Part shown: positions 9,801 through 19,400 of the stretch, piece after piece | Layout of the letters: each line of letters starts with the position of its first letter | Position numbering within the stretch: the first letter of the stretch is position 1 | Origin: Chitinophagales bacterium | GTDB lineage: Bacteria > Bacteroidota > Bacteroidia > Chitinophagales > JANQFB01 | Direction of reading: 5' to 3' | NCBI GenBank assembly: GCA_028278085.1 | Contig: JANQFB010000301.1 | Location: 1 to 49,382, forward strand | Length of the DNA stretch: 49,382 nucleotides | Position numbers and translations under genes: made by a program | Notes under the pieces: model-generated | What the model saw: the letters and a program-made list of their open reading frames with translations, nothing else | What the model was told of the DNA's origin: nothing | Database searches by the model: none

Positions 9801-10704
9801 CGTCGACATCTCCGGCATGCACCCCACGAGCGCCATTGAAATTGGTATTAAGGTTTCGTTTACTAAAGTTCTGGCTGCCATCATTTTCCCACCAGGCGAT
9901 CAGGTCTTCATCATATCCCGTTCCCAGGATATCAAAATCGCCGTCGTCATCCACATCGGCCACATGTATCTCTGAGGGTTCGTCGATCGTTCCGCTTAGG
10001 TTAGTGCCATTAGTAAAATTCTCATTGCCGTCGTTTTCCCACCAATCGAATGATCCAAACCCAAAAGCCCCTGCCTTGGCTCCTGCAATATCGATATCCC
10101 CATCTTTGTCGATGTCTTCTGCATATACCAGGTTAGCGCCGTCATAATTACTTCTAACCACATTACGGGTGAAATTCTCATTGCCATCATTTTCCCAGAA
10201 AGTGATCTCGTCATCTCCCCTCGAAGCGCTTACCAGGTCCATATCGTTGTCCTGGTCGAGATCCACAACGATCACATCACTGGCAGCAATATAGGTATTG
10301 GAAAGGATGTGCTCGGTGAACTGCATATTTCCGTCATTTTCAAACCAACTGATCTTGTCGGCATCCCGGGCTGCCCCGGCGATATCCATATCCCCGTCGC
10401 TATCGATATCAGCGCCATAAACGCCATAACCATTATCGAAAGTATCCGTAACCAAATGCCGTATAAAATCAGGTCCTCCCGTATTTTCCAGCCAAACGAT
10501 CTCATCCTGCCCCCAACCCGTGGTCAGGATGTCCATATCCGAATCGCCATCCATATCGGCGGCGTGCATAGCATGGGCTTCTACGGCAAAGCCGGAAATA
10601 ATGTGTTCCGAGAAGTTTTGAGCGAGGCTATCGGTTATCCCTGCAAGGGTCAGCAGGAAAACGGCGACTTTATTTGATTTCGGGATTAATACTGATGTTT
10701 TCAT
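6886..10704 (-). CDS. Giant secreted FG-GAP/VCBS repeat protein with Ig-like modules and T9SS tail
   Basis: This 1272-residue protein starts with a signal peptide (VAVFLLTLAGITDSLAQ). Residues ~30-730 are more than a dozen FG-GAP/VCBS repeats with calcium-loop motifs of the form D.DGD.D.DI followed by WWENDG, expected to fold as one or two beta-propellers. Residues ~740-1180 hold Ig/SPC-like modules (TYQWYKD, SYTVLV, two near-identical LDPEYC...GTFSG...FDP copies). The C-terminus (INVYPNPFDQHTVI...LPAGIYWLAV) is a T9SS sorting domain. A surface adhesin or matrix protein is likely; no enzyme motif is seen. Confidence 0.88.
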   Translation of the reverse strand: MKTSVLIPKSNKVAVFLLTLAGITDSLAQNFSEHIISGFAVEAHAMHAADMDGDSDMDILTTGWGQDEIVWLENTGGPDFIRHLVTDTFDNGYGVYGADIDSDGDMDIAGAARDADKISWFENDGNMQFTEHILSNTYIAASDVIVVDLDQDNDMDLVSASRGDDEITFWENDGNENFTRNVVRSNYDGANLVYAEDIDKDGDIDIAGAKAGAFGFGSFDWWENDGNENFTNGTNLSGTIDEPSEIHVADVDDDGDFDILGTGYDEDLIAWWENDGSQNFSKRNLNTNFNGARGVHAGDVDGDGDTDILGAAYFDDDITMYENDGAGSFTEHVISGSTNGASSVLAVDINGDSKLDIVGGAVVAYRVYWWDVGVPPLATEYAVSPSFSAPSSVHTVDLDGDGDPDVVSSATSSDAIGWFENTGNRNLDQQAITYGFDGADDVFGADIDGDNDIDVLAGATADNELAWWENDGNQSFTKHSVVTNYDATAVWVEDIDDDGDMDLAAVADWDDMVSWFENDGNENFTQHDLSTNYNDATDIMAIDLDKDGDMDLLSSRGYYALSANDISWWENDDDENFTQNSIVADFGMSRTVFATDMDGDNDIDVLGTNRFSSAGSWWDNVELAWWENDGSQQFTKHQVLNGSVYETAHAADMDNDNDIDIVMGTNPTGNGWVYYLENDGSMNFTSNALGPMSTHVTDVLGVDMDGDGFRDIVTSGSRVSIWFNECGPVTPGITVNGPVTFCSGGSTELVSNSANTYEWLHNGLSTGVTTQNFTVTAGGSYEVVVQDCSGTRDTATAVNITVNQLPTASVTPSGSIGMCTGETTLLSANTGAGFAYQWYKDLVMISGATQSTYTVSQAGSYHIEITENGCTGVSNTVVVQVSNKPNAVIIPAGPTSLCDGETVILDANSGTGLTYQWYKDAAVIVGATIPSYAVTQAGSYTVLVSHNGCDSLSPPVIVTVSPLPTVSFSGLDPSYCEDDALVTLTGSPSNGTFTGNGMNGDQFDPAAAGTGTHTITYAFTDANNCTNSEDQQVTVHGLPVVSMSGLDPEYCLDHGLVMLSGSPGGGTFSGDGVSGSQFDPGVAGLGVHTVTYTYTDANNCTNDIEQAVSVNANPALELGADTSICGACTLTLDAGNPGSTYQWSTGESTQKIEVSDAGTYWVQVTDGTGCTQTDTILISAGVSGVGDFGGYYINVYPNPFDQHTVIHFPVISNWQVQLFDVTGRLVVNITDAVGKNISIYRNDLPAGIYWLAVTLDDRLIHTQKLVIIDKKD

Positions 10705-10959
10705 CGGGTATGCTTTCTATCTTGTTAGCATAAAAAGATCTGATTACAGGTGGCTGCCAGATCAATGGCCGGGGAAGGATATTAATTTACAAATTCTGCT
10801 CCGGACAGCCAAAAGTCTTAATAAAGTTACACATACCTTGGATAGAATGGCAGTATCTCCGATCCATAAGACGGCTTTTACCGTTCAGATCCAACCTTAT
10901 TTCCGGTATTTTTCCTATTGCAGGTTTCAGACTGGAAACAGTTGATTAATTTTATAGGG

Positions 10960-11718
10960 ATGAATAAGATTATCGATGTTACGCCGGAAAATGTTATGGA
11001 GGAGGGGCTATTTTGTATCAAAGACCCTAAAAATCCGGGGTTTGAGCTGAAGAAAACATGGTTTACCCAGCGGTATGCGGAAGGATTACGGCTTAAGATC
11101 CTCAAAGATCCGGAAGGGAAGCAAATAGCTTTTATCGAGTATATACCCGCAGAAAAGGCCTGGCGGCCGGTACGGGCTAATCAATATTTATTTATTCAGT
11201 GTATGCTGCTGACGGCCAAAAAAGACCGGCAAAAAGGCAATGGAAACTTACTGCTGGATGCTTGTGAATCGGATGCCCGGCAACTGAAGAAAGCCGGCAT
11301 TACGGTGATGACCAGCAAAGGCTCCTGGATTGCCGATAAGAGGTTATTTGACAAAAACGGTTTTCATCAGGCCGACCAGCGAGGAAGATTCGAATTGATG
11401 GTTAAAAAGTTAAAGCCCGAAGCTGCAGATCCTTCGCTGATCGATTGGAAGAAAAATCAAGCCCAATACCAGGGCTGGCACCTCCTGTATGCGGATCAAT
11501 GTCCATGGCACGAAAAATCCGTATTAGCGCTTCAGGACGCCGCCCGGGAAATGGGCATTTCCCTGAATGTGAAAAAAATCACTTCTGCCGAGGAAGCGAA
11601 AAATGCTCCATCCGGTTACGGGGTTTTCAGCCTCCTGCATGATGGCAAGCTACTCGAAGATCATTATCTCAGCCAAACCCGCTTTCGTTCCATCGTCAAA
11701 AAAGAACTGGAAGGATAG
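10960..11718 (+). CDS. GNAT N-acetyltransferase with C-terminal YoaP-like domain
   Basis: The ORF opens at TTG 10918, but the family start matches the ATG at 10960 (MNKIIDVTPENVMEEGLFC). Residues ~30-150 are a GNAT acyltransferase domain, with the acetyl-CoA-binding region around KKDRQKGNGNLLLDACE. The last ~80 residues (GWHLLYADQCPWHEKSV...) match the YoaP-type thioredoxin-like extension seen in a known GNAT subfamily, with a single Cys in the QCPWH position. The acetyl acceptor is unknown. It is a cytosolic single gene, divergent from the FG-GAP gene. Confidence 0.82.
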   Translation: MNKIIDVTPENVMEEGLFCIKDPKNPGFELKKTWFTQRYAEGLRLKILKDPEGKQIAFIEYIPAEKAWRPVRANQYLFIQCMLLTAKKDRQKGNGNLLLDACESDARQLKKAGITVMTSKGSWIADKRLFDKNGFHQADQRGRFELMVKKLKPEAADPSLIDWKKNQAQYQGWHLLYADQCPWHEKSVLALQDAAREMGISLNVKKITSAEEAKNAPSGYGVFSLLHDGKLLEDHYLSQTRFRSIVKKELEG

Positions 11719-11822
11719 CCCCAAAAAAAAGAGACTGCATCGGTATAGCCAGCCGTGCAACCCCTATTGAGGTTTGAAGTCAACCCCGGCTATCTCAGGG
11801 ACAACCGGGGCCTGGAGAAGCG

Positions 11823-14800
11823 TCATTCAACCCGGATCATTTTTTCCCGGTGCAGGAGATTGCCTGATCCATCATATAAATGGCAAAGGAACAGCCCTTT
11901 TGGCAAAAAGTCAGCATTAAACGTTATGCTGTAGGGCACACTTGCCTGGACTGTCCCGTGAAATAATTCGGCGACTTCAGCGCCCATGATGTTGAATATC
12001 TTAACCCTGACTTCTTCTTCCCGGTCTACCATAAAACGGATCTCCGTTTGCCGGGCAAAAGGATTAGGAATAATCCGGAAATAAACGGCATCATTCGAAT
12101 AAACTTCTTCGGTGAAATTATCCGTGATCGCTTTAAAGTTTCCGCAGGGTCCAAGCTGGTCTCCGTGCGCCAGATGTTTCTCGACTTTATGGGCCGGCAC
12201 ACATTTGGTCTTGAATATGACTTCAGCTTCATCGCTTCCGCTGCTATTATTATCATGAGAGCTGTCATCGCTGCTACTATTATCAGCCGAAGCTGATGCA
12301 GAGGCCGACCCACTTCCACTACTGCTTTCTTCAGAACTGTTCGAACTATTTTGAACCTGGTGACAGAGCAAAACCTTATCATTGTTTTTACCACATCTTA
12401 CGTCAATAACGGTAACGGTCACCTGGTCGGTGCTATGGCACGTATTTTCCCCCCCTTCATCAACCGGTTCCGGCCTTACCACAACATCTTGATCCCCGGA
12501 CCCTGATTGAACGGGCTCCCATTCAGTGGTCAGGCTTAATTGAACGGAAAGCTCAAAAGTCGAGTCCGGGCAAATGGTAATGGCAGTGGCGGTATCGCCG
12601 GTATTCCATACAATATCTTCATAAGGCAGGTTCGCCCCTATCGTTGCCTGCAGATCGACACAGTCATTATAGCCCAAATAAACACCAGGCAATTCGCCGA
12701 TCTGGACCGGAGGCGGATTCGGAGTGACGATAACATCCACATCATCGTTGTTCTTGCAGCCATTATCATCGGTAACCGTAACGGTATAGGTAATATCGGC
12801 CGGAGGGTTGGCTACCGGATTGCAGATACCGGGATCACTCAGAAAGTATGACGGCTCCCAGTTGCAAGTCGTGCCGCCGGTAGCTTCGAGGGTCGTGCTG
12901 CCTCCCTCACAAATAGCGACATTCGGTCCGGCGTCGGCATCGGGCAATGAAAAGACCGTTACCGTGACCTGATCCACACTTTGCGACATATCCGGATTGG
13001 TGATCGTTAAGGTATATTCGGTGGTATAAGATGGGCTGGCAACCGGATTACAGATATTCGGATCGCTCAATCCCGCCGCAGGACTCCAACTGCAGGTATG
13101 TGCACAGGCGGCATTCAGGACGACATAGTCCCCCAGGCATATTTCCTGATCCAGGCCGGCGTCGGCCACCGGCAATTTTGGGCTTTGGTCGACAAATATC
13201 TCCAGGGTATCCATGTCCTCACATCCGTTGGCATCGGTGATAGTCAGGGTGTATTCCGTTGTCGAGGAAGGCGATGCCAGTGGCTGGCAAAAGGTCGGAT
13301 CATCCAGGCCTGCCGCCGGTGCCCAGGTACAGGAACCGCCGGATCCTCCGCTCAGGGAAGTGCTCTCCCCGCTGCAAAGGTTGACATCCAGGCCTGCATG
13401 TGCTACCGGCAGGGGGTTCACGGTAATGGTAATGGTATCCCGGTCGCGACATTCATTTTGATCGGTAATGATCACCTCGTAGGAGAAAGTTACCGGTGGA
13501 CTGGCTTTGGGATTGCAGCTCGATTGATCGCTCAAGCCGAAGCCGGCGCTGAACTGGCAATCCGGAGCTCCGGTTACGTTTATCGCCACGCTGTCGCCTA
13601 AACAGATCGATACATCTTCACCTGCATCGGCAACGGGCAAGGGATCGACGGAAACTTCTACCGTATCCTTGTCTCTACAACCATTATTATCAATTACGGT
13701 TAAGATATAGGTTTGCGGGGCTGTTATCCTAACCTTGGTCAGACAGCTATTTTGGCTGCTCAGACCGGTTGCCGGCGACCAAATGCAGGTGCCCGCACCG
13801 CTGCCACTAATGATCTTTTCCGTATCGTAACAAACGGATGTATCCCGTCCGGCATCAGCCACCGGCAAGGGTTTAACGATCACCAAAACCGTATCCACCG
13901 CCACATGGGCAACACCACAAGAATCAGTGATCGTTACCGTATAAGAAGTATTAACAACGGGGCTCGCTTTCGGATTGGCAATATTCGGATCGCTTAAACC
14001 GGTCGCCGGGCTCCAGGTATAAGCCGTTCCTCCCCAGGCGCTGAGCAAAACACTATCATAGAGACATACTTCGCGGCTTTCGTAGGGGATCCCGAAGCTA
14101 TCCGGATAAACATACCAGATCACACTATCCACCGGGGTTGTTTTACGGACCATGAAAGTCGTATCCAATACCTTACCGACTATTTTATAGGCACAGTTAT
14201 AGGTAGGATCCGTATAGAACAAATAAGAGGAGCTGGTGCTACCCACCACATTAGTATTCAATACCCATTGATGTTTTAAAGTACTCGGATCGGGGGTTAA
14301 CATGGAGTTGTTGGCAATGAGGTTGGTCCGGAAATATTTCCAGTCCCCCGGGGCCATGGAGACCTTTGCAGCGGGTGGCTCCATATATTGGATCATCATG
14401 GTTTCTTTGTGAATGGTCAATGCTACCTGCTCCCGGCATACTTCACAGAAATCATCGGCAGCAAACATCACACAAGCAATTCGGGGGCGATACCAGCCGC
14501 TGGTTTGACCGGCAGCTCCTTCAAATAACCCGACGACATTTTGTTTATTGACATAACAATCCGGGGGATCGGCGTTTGTACAGGTTGGAATGGCGGTTCC
14601 AGGAGTTACCCAATGCTTCCACTTTAATAAATTGGAATCGGTAACCATGGTTACATTGGCCTGGGTTTCATTTCCTGTTCCCCCAGAGGCCGTGTATTCA
14701 TCAGCCAGATTGGCGAAGTAATGCCCGAACTCATGCAGGGCGGTTGAGTAAGATCCGCTTGGCGAAACATTTGCCGTTGGCGGAAAATTTCCCACACCAC

Positions 14801-15314
14801 CATGATAAGGTGTGTTGATCAATACAAACACTTCATCGCGCTGTGGTAACCAGGTATTAAGTGCCTGAATAACTCGGTTCGGTTTGGTGATCACCAACGC
14901 AACATGATGTTCTCCCGGTTGGGGTCCGCCATCGAAAGAAGCGCCATACCAGGTATCTTTCATGCCACAGGGTACACCATTATTGTCATCCGGCGGATTT
15001 TCTCCCGGGGCATTACAGGGATGCGAAGCCCCGGAATCCACCGAAAGCGCCCCTATGCTGTATACATTAAAAAAATCTTTGTAGGATTTAAACGGCTCCC
15101 GCTCAAAAAAATAGTTGGTGGCGGCAATCGCATCATCCCTGAACTTTTGCTGTTGATCGATGGTATAGCCATCTCCTAAAAAAACCAGGTCGATCCTGCT
15201 GTCGAAAGAGCCGTTCTTAAAAATGGTATCTAAGCCTGTCGGTTGGGCATAGGTCTCCAAAAAGAATGATAAAAGGATTATCCCGATGATCGGTGTGATT
15301 GTCCGCACGTCCAT
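11823..15314 (-). CDS. Secreted M64-type metallopeptidase with SPC-like repeats and T9SS tail
   Basis: The signal peptide follows the ATG at 15314 (MDVRTITPIIGIILLSFFLETYAQ), so the 27 upstream residues of the ORF track are dropped. Residues ~25-330 match the IgA-peptidase M64 type: FLGDGYT near the start, GHRFxP-type Cys residues, and the zinc site STALHEFGHYFANLADEY. Six or seven repeats of ~85 residues follow, each with DAG.D..IC.G....L and C.W.PA.GLSDP.ICNP. Before the tail is a Ser/Asp-rich stretch (SSSEESSSGSGSASASASAD). The protein ends with a T9SS domain. It is a probable secreted endopeptidase. Confidence 0.87.
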   Translation of the reverse strand: MDVRTITPIIGIILLSFFLETYAQPTGLDTIFKNGSFDSRIDLVFLGDGYTIDQQQKFRDDAIAATNYFFEREPFKSYKDFFNVYSIGALSVDSGASHPCNAPGENPPDDNNGVPCGMKDTWYGASFDGGPQPGEHHVALVITKPNRVIQALNTWLPQRDEVFVLINTPYHGGVGNFPPTANVSPSGSYSTALHEFGHYFANLADEYTASGGTGNETQANVTMVTDSNLLKWKHWVTPGTAIPTCTNADPPDCYVNKQNVVGLFEGAAGQTSGWYRPRIACVMFAADDFCEVCREQVALTIHKETMMIQYMEPPAAKVSMAPGDWKYFRTNLIANNSMLTPDPSTLKHQWVLNTNVVGSTSSSYLFYTDPTYNCAYKIVGKVLDTTFMVRKTTPVDSVIWYVYPDSFGIPYESREVCLYDSVLLSAWGGTAYTWSPATGLSDPNIANPKASPVVNTSYTVTITDSCGVAHVAVDTVLVIVKPLPVADAGRDTSVCYDTEKIISGSGAGTCIWSPATGLSSQNSCLTKVRITAPQTYILTVIDNNGCRDKDTVEVSVDPLPVADAGEDVSICLGDSVAINVTGAPDCQFSAGFGLSDQSSCNPKASPPVTFSYEVIITDQNECRDRDTITITVNPLPVAHAGLDVNLCSGESTSLSGGSGGSCTWAPAAGLDDPTFCQPLASPSSTTEYTLTITDANGCEDMDTLEIFVDQSPKLPVADAGLDQEICLGDYVVLNAACAHTCSWSPAAGLSDPNICNPVASPSYTTEYTLTITNPDMSQSVDQVTVTVFSLPDADAGPNVAICEGGSTTLEATGGTTCNWEPSYFLSDPGICNPVANPPADITYTVTVTDDNGCKNNDDVDVIVTPNPPPVQIGELPGVYLGYNDCVDLQATIGANLPYEDIVWNTGDTATAITICPDSTFELSVQLSLTTEWEPVQSGSGDQDVVVRPEPVDEGGENTCHSTDQVTVTVIDVRCGKNNDKVLLCHQVQNSSNSSEESSSGSGSASASASADNSSSDDSSHDNNSSGSDEAEVIFKTKCVPAHKVEKHLAHGDQLGPCGNFKAITDNFTEEVYSNDAVYFRIIPNPFARQTEIRFMVDREEEVRVKIFNIMGAEVAELFHGTVQASVPYSITFNADFLPKGLFLCHLYDGSGNLLHREKMIRVE

Positions 15315-15513
15315 AGCTATTAGGTTTTGGTCAGTATTATCTTCGGTTAGCTGCCGTATCGGTAGGTACCGGTAAATACTTCCAAAATAAAACAAACCGG
15401 AGTGAGTGTTTTACTACCGATCAGCCGGCGGCAGCATCAAACCAGTAGCTGGTAGGATTGGGCCAGTAAGCGGTCAAAGCCATGGTTCGGGAATGTACAA
15501 ACCTGGCGCCTGC

Positions 15514-16260
15514 TTAGGGTCGCCATTTGTTCAGGAAGGCATCTTTGCGTCTTCTGGAGATCTCGACTTTTGAGCCATCCGTCATTTGGAGGTAACCCCC
15601 TCCGTCGCGGAAATATTGCCTGACCTGGTTCAGGTTGATCAAATGGGAATGATGAACCCGCAGGAAGTCATTGGCCGACAAGAGCTCGTCATATTCTTTT
15701 AGGGTTTTGGATACCAGGATCTTTTGTCTGTCGGTAAGGAAGAAATACGTATAATAATCACTGGCTTCACACCTGATAATCTCATTGATCCGGATAAAGA
15801 TCAAACCGTCGGTGGTGGGTAAAGCGATGCGGTCAAGCTTGTTATTTTTGTTTTTGATGTTATTCAACAAAACATCCACGCCGTTGGCAGCCGGTTTTTC
15901 TTTCAGTTTTTCCACCGCCTTGGCCACGGCGTTCTTAAGCTCGCGAATATTGATGGGTTTCAGCAAATAATCGAGCGCTGCCACTTTAATCGCCCTGATG
16001 GCATATTGGTCATAAGCTGTGGTAAAAATAATTTCGAAATTGATCGATTCCAGGGATTCCAGCAGATCGAAACCCGAGCCTTTGGGCATTTCCACGTCTA
16101 AAAAGACCAGGTCTGGGTGTTGTTCGTGAATAGCCTCCCTGGCGCTTGCTGCAGCATCGGCCATACCGGTAATTTCGACCTCCGGACAATATTCCGTTAA
16201 CAGGTTGGCCAACGTTTCCCGGCTGTTTTTTTCATCATCTACGATCAATGCCCTTAGCAT
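15514..16260 (-). CDS. LytTR-family response regulator
   Basis: A 248-residue response regulator. The N-terminal receiver domain has acidic DDEKN, the phosphoacceptor Asp in PDLVFLDVEMPKGSGFD, Thr in FTTAYD and Lys in YLLKPI. The C-terminal LytTR DNA-binding domain includes IIRCEASDYYTYFFL and DFLRVHHSHLINL. This architecture regulates transcription at direct-repeat sites upstream of target promoters. It lies just downstream of the histidine kinase on the same strand, separated by an intergenic hairpin, and the two surely form a pair. Confidence 0.95.
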   Translation of the reverse strand: MLRALIVDDEKNSRETLANLLTEYCPEVEITGMADAAASAREAIHEQHPDLVFLDVEMPKGSGFDLLESLESINFEIIFTTAYDQYAIRAIKVAALDYLLKPINIRELKNAVAKAVEKLKEKPAANGVDVLLNNIKNKNNKLDRIALPTTDGLIFIRINEIIRCEASDYYTYFFLTDRQKILVSKTLKEYDELLSANDFLRVHHSHLINLNQVRQYFRDGGGYLQMTDGSKVEISRRRKDAFLNKWRP

Positions 16261-16315
16261 TTGTACAATTTTTCTTGTATCGCTACTTTATGGTGAATGG
16301 AGAATGCCGAATAAT

Positions 16316-16370
16316 GAATGAAGAATGCTGAAGATTTTTACGCTGGAAAAAACTTCAGCATTCTTCATTC
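16316..16370. repeat. Perfect 18-bp inverted repeat between kinase and regulator genes
   Basis: The arms gaatgaagaatgctgaag (16316-16333) and cttcagcattcttcattc (16353-16370) are perfectly complementary with a 19-nt loop. A diverged half-copy (gaatggagaatgccga) precedes it at ~16295. It may attenuate readthrough from the kinase gene into the regulator gene, or be a dispersed intergenic palindrome. Confidence 0.75.
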
Positions 16371-16422
16371 TACCTTCTTCATTCATCATTTACTCCTTTT
16401 GGTTTCTTAACGTCATTCCATT

Positions 16423-19400
16423 TCACCTTGTTACTTCTGCCATGGGTATAAATAATTCAACTTTTGTCCCGGCCGGCGCTTGTTTATCATTATAAAGATC
16501 GGTTACCCTTACACTCAAATCACTTTGATGTTGTGTATTCAATAGCTCCAGCCTTTCGCGGGTTACATCCATCGCTCCGCTTCGGTGATGTTGTTTATGA
16601 CCGGATCTGTTTGAAGCAGCCTGTCTGCCGATCCCATTGTCTTTAATGCTGCAAATTAGCATATTATTGTCCAGGTTAATGTCTATGGTGATGGAACCTT
16701 TCTTTTCCAGGGGAACAATACCATGTAATATAGCATTTTCCACATAGGGCTGCAATAATAACGGCGGTATCTGGATCTCAAGTGGGTCTATTTCAGGCTT
16801 GAGCGAAAGGGTATAACTGAATTTATCCTCAAATCGAAGTAATTCCAGTGACAGATACAATTCCAGGGAGGTTAGCTCTTCTGCTAATGTTATGGTCGGT
16901 TTGGCGGAGGTATCGAAAACCAGCCGGATCAAATTCGCAAATTTGGTGAGATATTCGTTGGCCGACTCTTTGTCGTTGACGGTCATGAATTTTTGGATGG
17001 AGTTGAGGGCATTAAAAATAAAATGCGGGTTCATCCGGGCTCTTAGCGCCAGCATTTCGAGGGAGGCCATTTTGCGGTGAAAGGCTGTTTTTTTGGCCTC
17101 CTTACGCCTGACCTGTTGAATTATGCCAAACATGCCCCCGGCGATCAGGGCGGCTGCCACCAAAATGGCCAGGCTTGCGAACCACCATTCCTGCCAAAGG
17201 GGGGGCCGGATGGTGAAAGAAAATTCCGCCGGCAGCTTATTCCAGGTTCCATTACTATATGATTTCAGCCGGAAGGTATAGCTGCCCGGCTGCAAATTGG
17301 CATAGGTGGCTGCATGGGCTTGGGTTTCCGGCTGCCAATCCTGATCCAGGCCCAACAATTGGAATTGATATTTAACCGCTTCAGGACGGGTTAAACTGAT
17401 GCCGATAAAATCGAAGGTCAGATGATTTTGCCGCCACGTCAATGCCAATGTTTGTGGTAACCGGGTAACCGGATCCAGGCTATCGGTAAATTCCGACCAG
17501 TCGACTTCCTCGTAAAACAACCTGATACCACTGATATGGGTGGATGGTTCGGCAGTGATTTGCCGGACCAATGCGGGATCAAAACGGGAAGCGCCATTGG
17601 TCGTCCCAAACCAGACTTTTCCCTGGCCATCGATCATAGAGGCATTCAGGTTGCATTCGATGCCTGCAAAGCCGTCATGATCATTATATATCCTGATGAT
17701 TTTCTCTTTTGAAAATGTCTGTGCATTCAACCGGTTGATCCCCTTGACAGTTCCGATCCAGATATCGTGGTTTTCACCCGCCAGCACCGAAACAATGGCA
17801 TTGCTGCTAAGGCCATCCTTAACGGTAACCTGAAGCACCGCGGTATCCCTGCGGGCCGGATCAATTGTTAGCCTGAACAACCCTTCTCCGAAAGAGCCGA
17901 TCCAAATGTTGCCCATCGAGTCTTCTTCGATCGCATTGATGCGGTAATTCATCAATGGTTCGACTACCCGTAGGTCCTGCCATATTCCTTGCCGGTAGAT
18001 CTTTACCCCTTTATCCGTTCCAAACCACAAATTTCGGTGGCTGTCCTCCATAATTGCGTAAGCCTTGATCCTTACGTCAAAATTTCCCGAGTCTGCGGTA
18101 AAAAATCCCGTGAAGCGATCATCCTGCCATAAGCTGATGCCCCAATCGGTACCGAACCACATATTACCATCATGATCCTGGAGGATACTGTAGATGATAT
18201 TGTTGGTAATGCCGTTTCTTCGCGCTCTCTGGTAACGAAAATTAACCAAGCCTTTATTGCTCCATTGATAAGCACCATGATGGACCGTGCCGATCCATAC
18301 CCGCTGAGACCGGTCTTTATACAGCGACAAAATGTTTTTCCCTTCGAATCCGGGAGCTAGCTTCAGTGATTCCAGGCTATCCTTCCGGTAGACTTTTAAC
18401 CCTTCCCCGAAAGTCCCCATCAGGATACCGTCGTGATGCTGCAAAAATGCATTCACCACTGGCGCAGTTGCCCGGTCCAGGCTGGTGAAGTTGATGATAC
18501 TTTCATCCCGGTACCGGGTGATCCCTCCCTTGTCCGTCCCGAACCAAAGGTTATTTTCCCGGTCTTCAAAAATGGTGTAGACGGTATTGCTCGGGAGACC
18601 ATTGCGGGTATGGAACCATTGCAGCAACTGCTTTTTATGGGGATCTGTTCTAAACAAGCCCTCCCCTTCAGTGCCGACCCAGATATCCGAGCGGGAATCT
18701 TCAAATACTTCCCAAACGGTTTTGTCGGTAATCCCTAATGTGGATAAATAGTCTTCAAATGTTTGCCCGTCAAAATGAAATGCTCCTTTTGACCATAAAC
18801 CAAACCATAATTTTCGCTCCAGGTCTTGTATGATACTTTCAATGGAGCTGCCTTGCAGGTCAGCTATACTATTGCAGTTCAGTTGCTCTTCGAAATAATA
18901 ACATATACCCCCCAGTTCCTGGCCGATCCAGACCCGGCCCTCATCATCTTTTGCCAGGGATAATATCCGGTCGTTGTTCAACCCATTCCGGCTGTTCAGC
19001 CCGATCAGGCTATCCCGGTCCAGGATATTGACCCCTCCCCCATAAGTTCCCACCCAGATCCGGCCTTCCGGGCCCTCCAGCAAGGCCCAGACCCGGTTGC
19101 TGGTTAATCCGTTTGCGGTTGAATAGTTCCGGAATTCACTGCCATCATAACGGCTTACACCGCCGTCAAGCGTTCCGATCCACAGGTAGCCTTTTTGATC
19201 TTCCAGGATGGTCCAAACACGGTTCCCTGCCAGCCCGTCGGCGGTCGTGTAATTTTTAAACCTTTGCCCGTCGAAGCGGCTTAACCCTCCTCCATTCGTG
19301 CCGATCCAAAGGTAGCCTCTTGCATCCTGGCTGATGGCCCTCACTTGTGATTGAGCCAAACCATCTTCCACGGTATAAGTCTTAAAGGCAAAGCTTTGGC

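Noticed and set aside
8422-10677. Several rightward ORFs of 88-182 codons
   Set aside because: They are shadows of the FG-GAP repeat gene; their repetitive IDIDI-type content mirrors the D.DGD.D repeats on the other strand.
12026-13601. ORFs of 69-167 codons on both strands within the M64 gene
   Set aside because: They are out-of-frame shadows of repeated Pro/Cys-rich modules, with no start context or domain.
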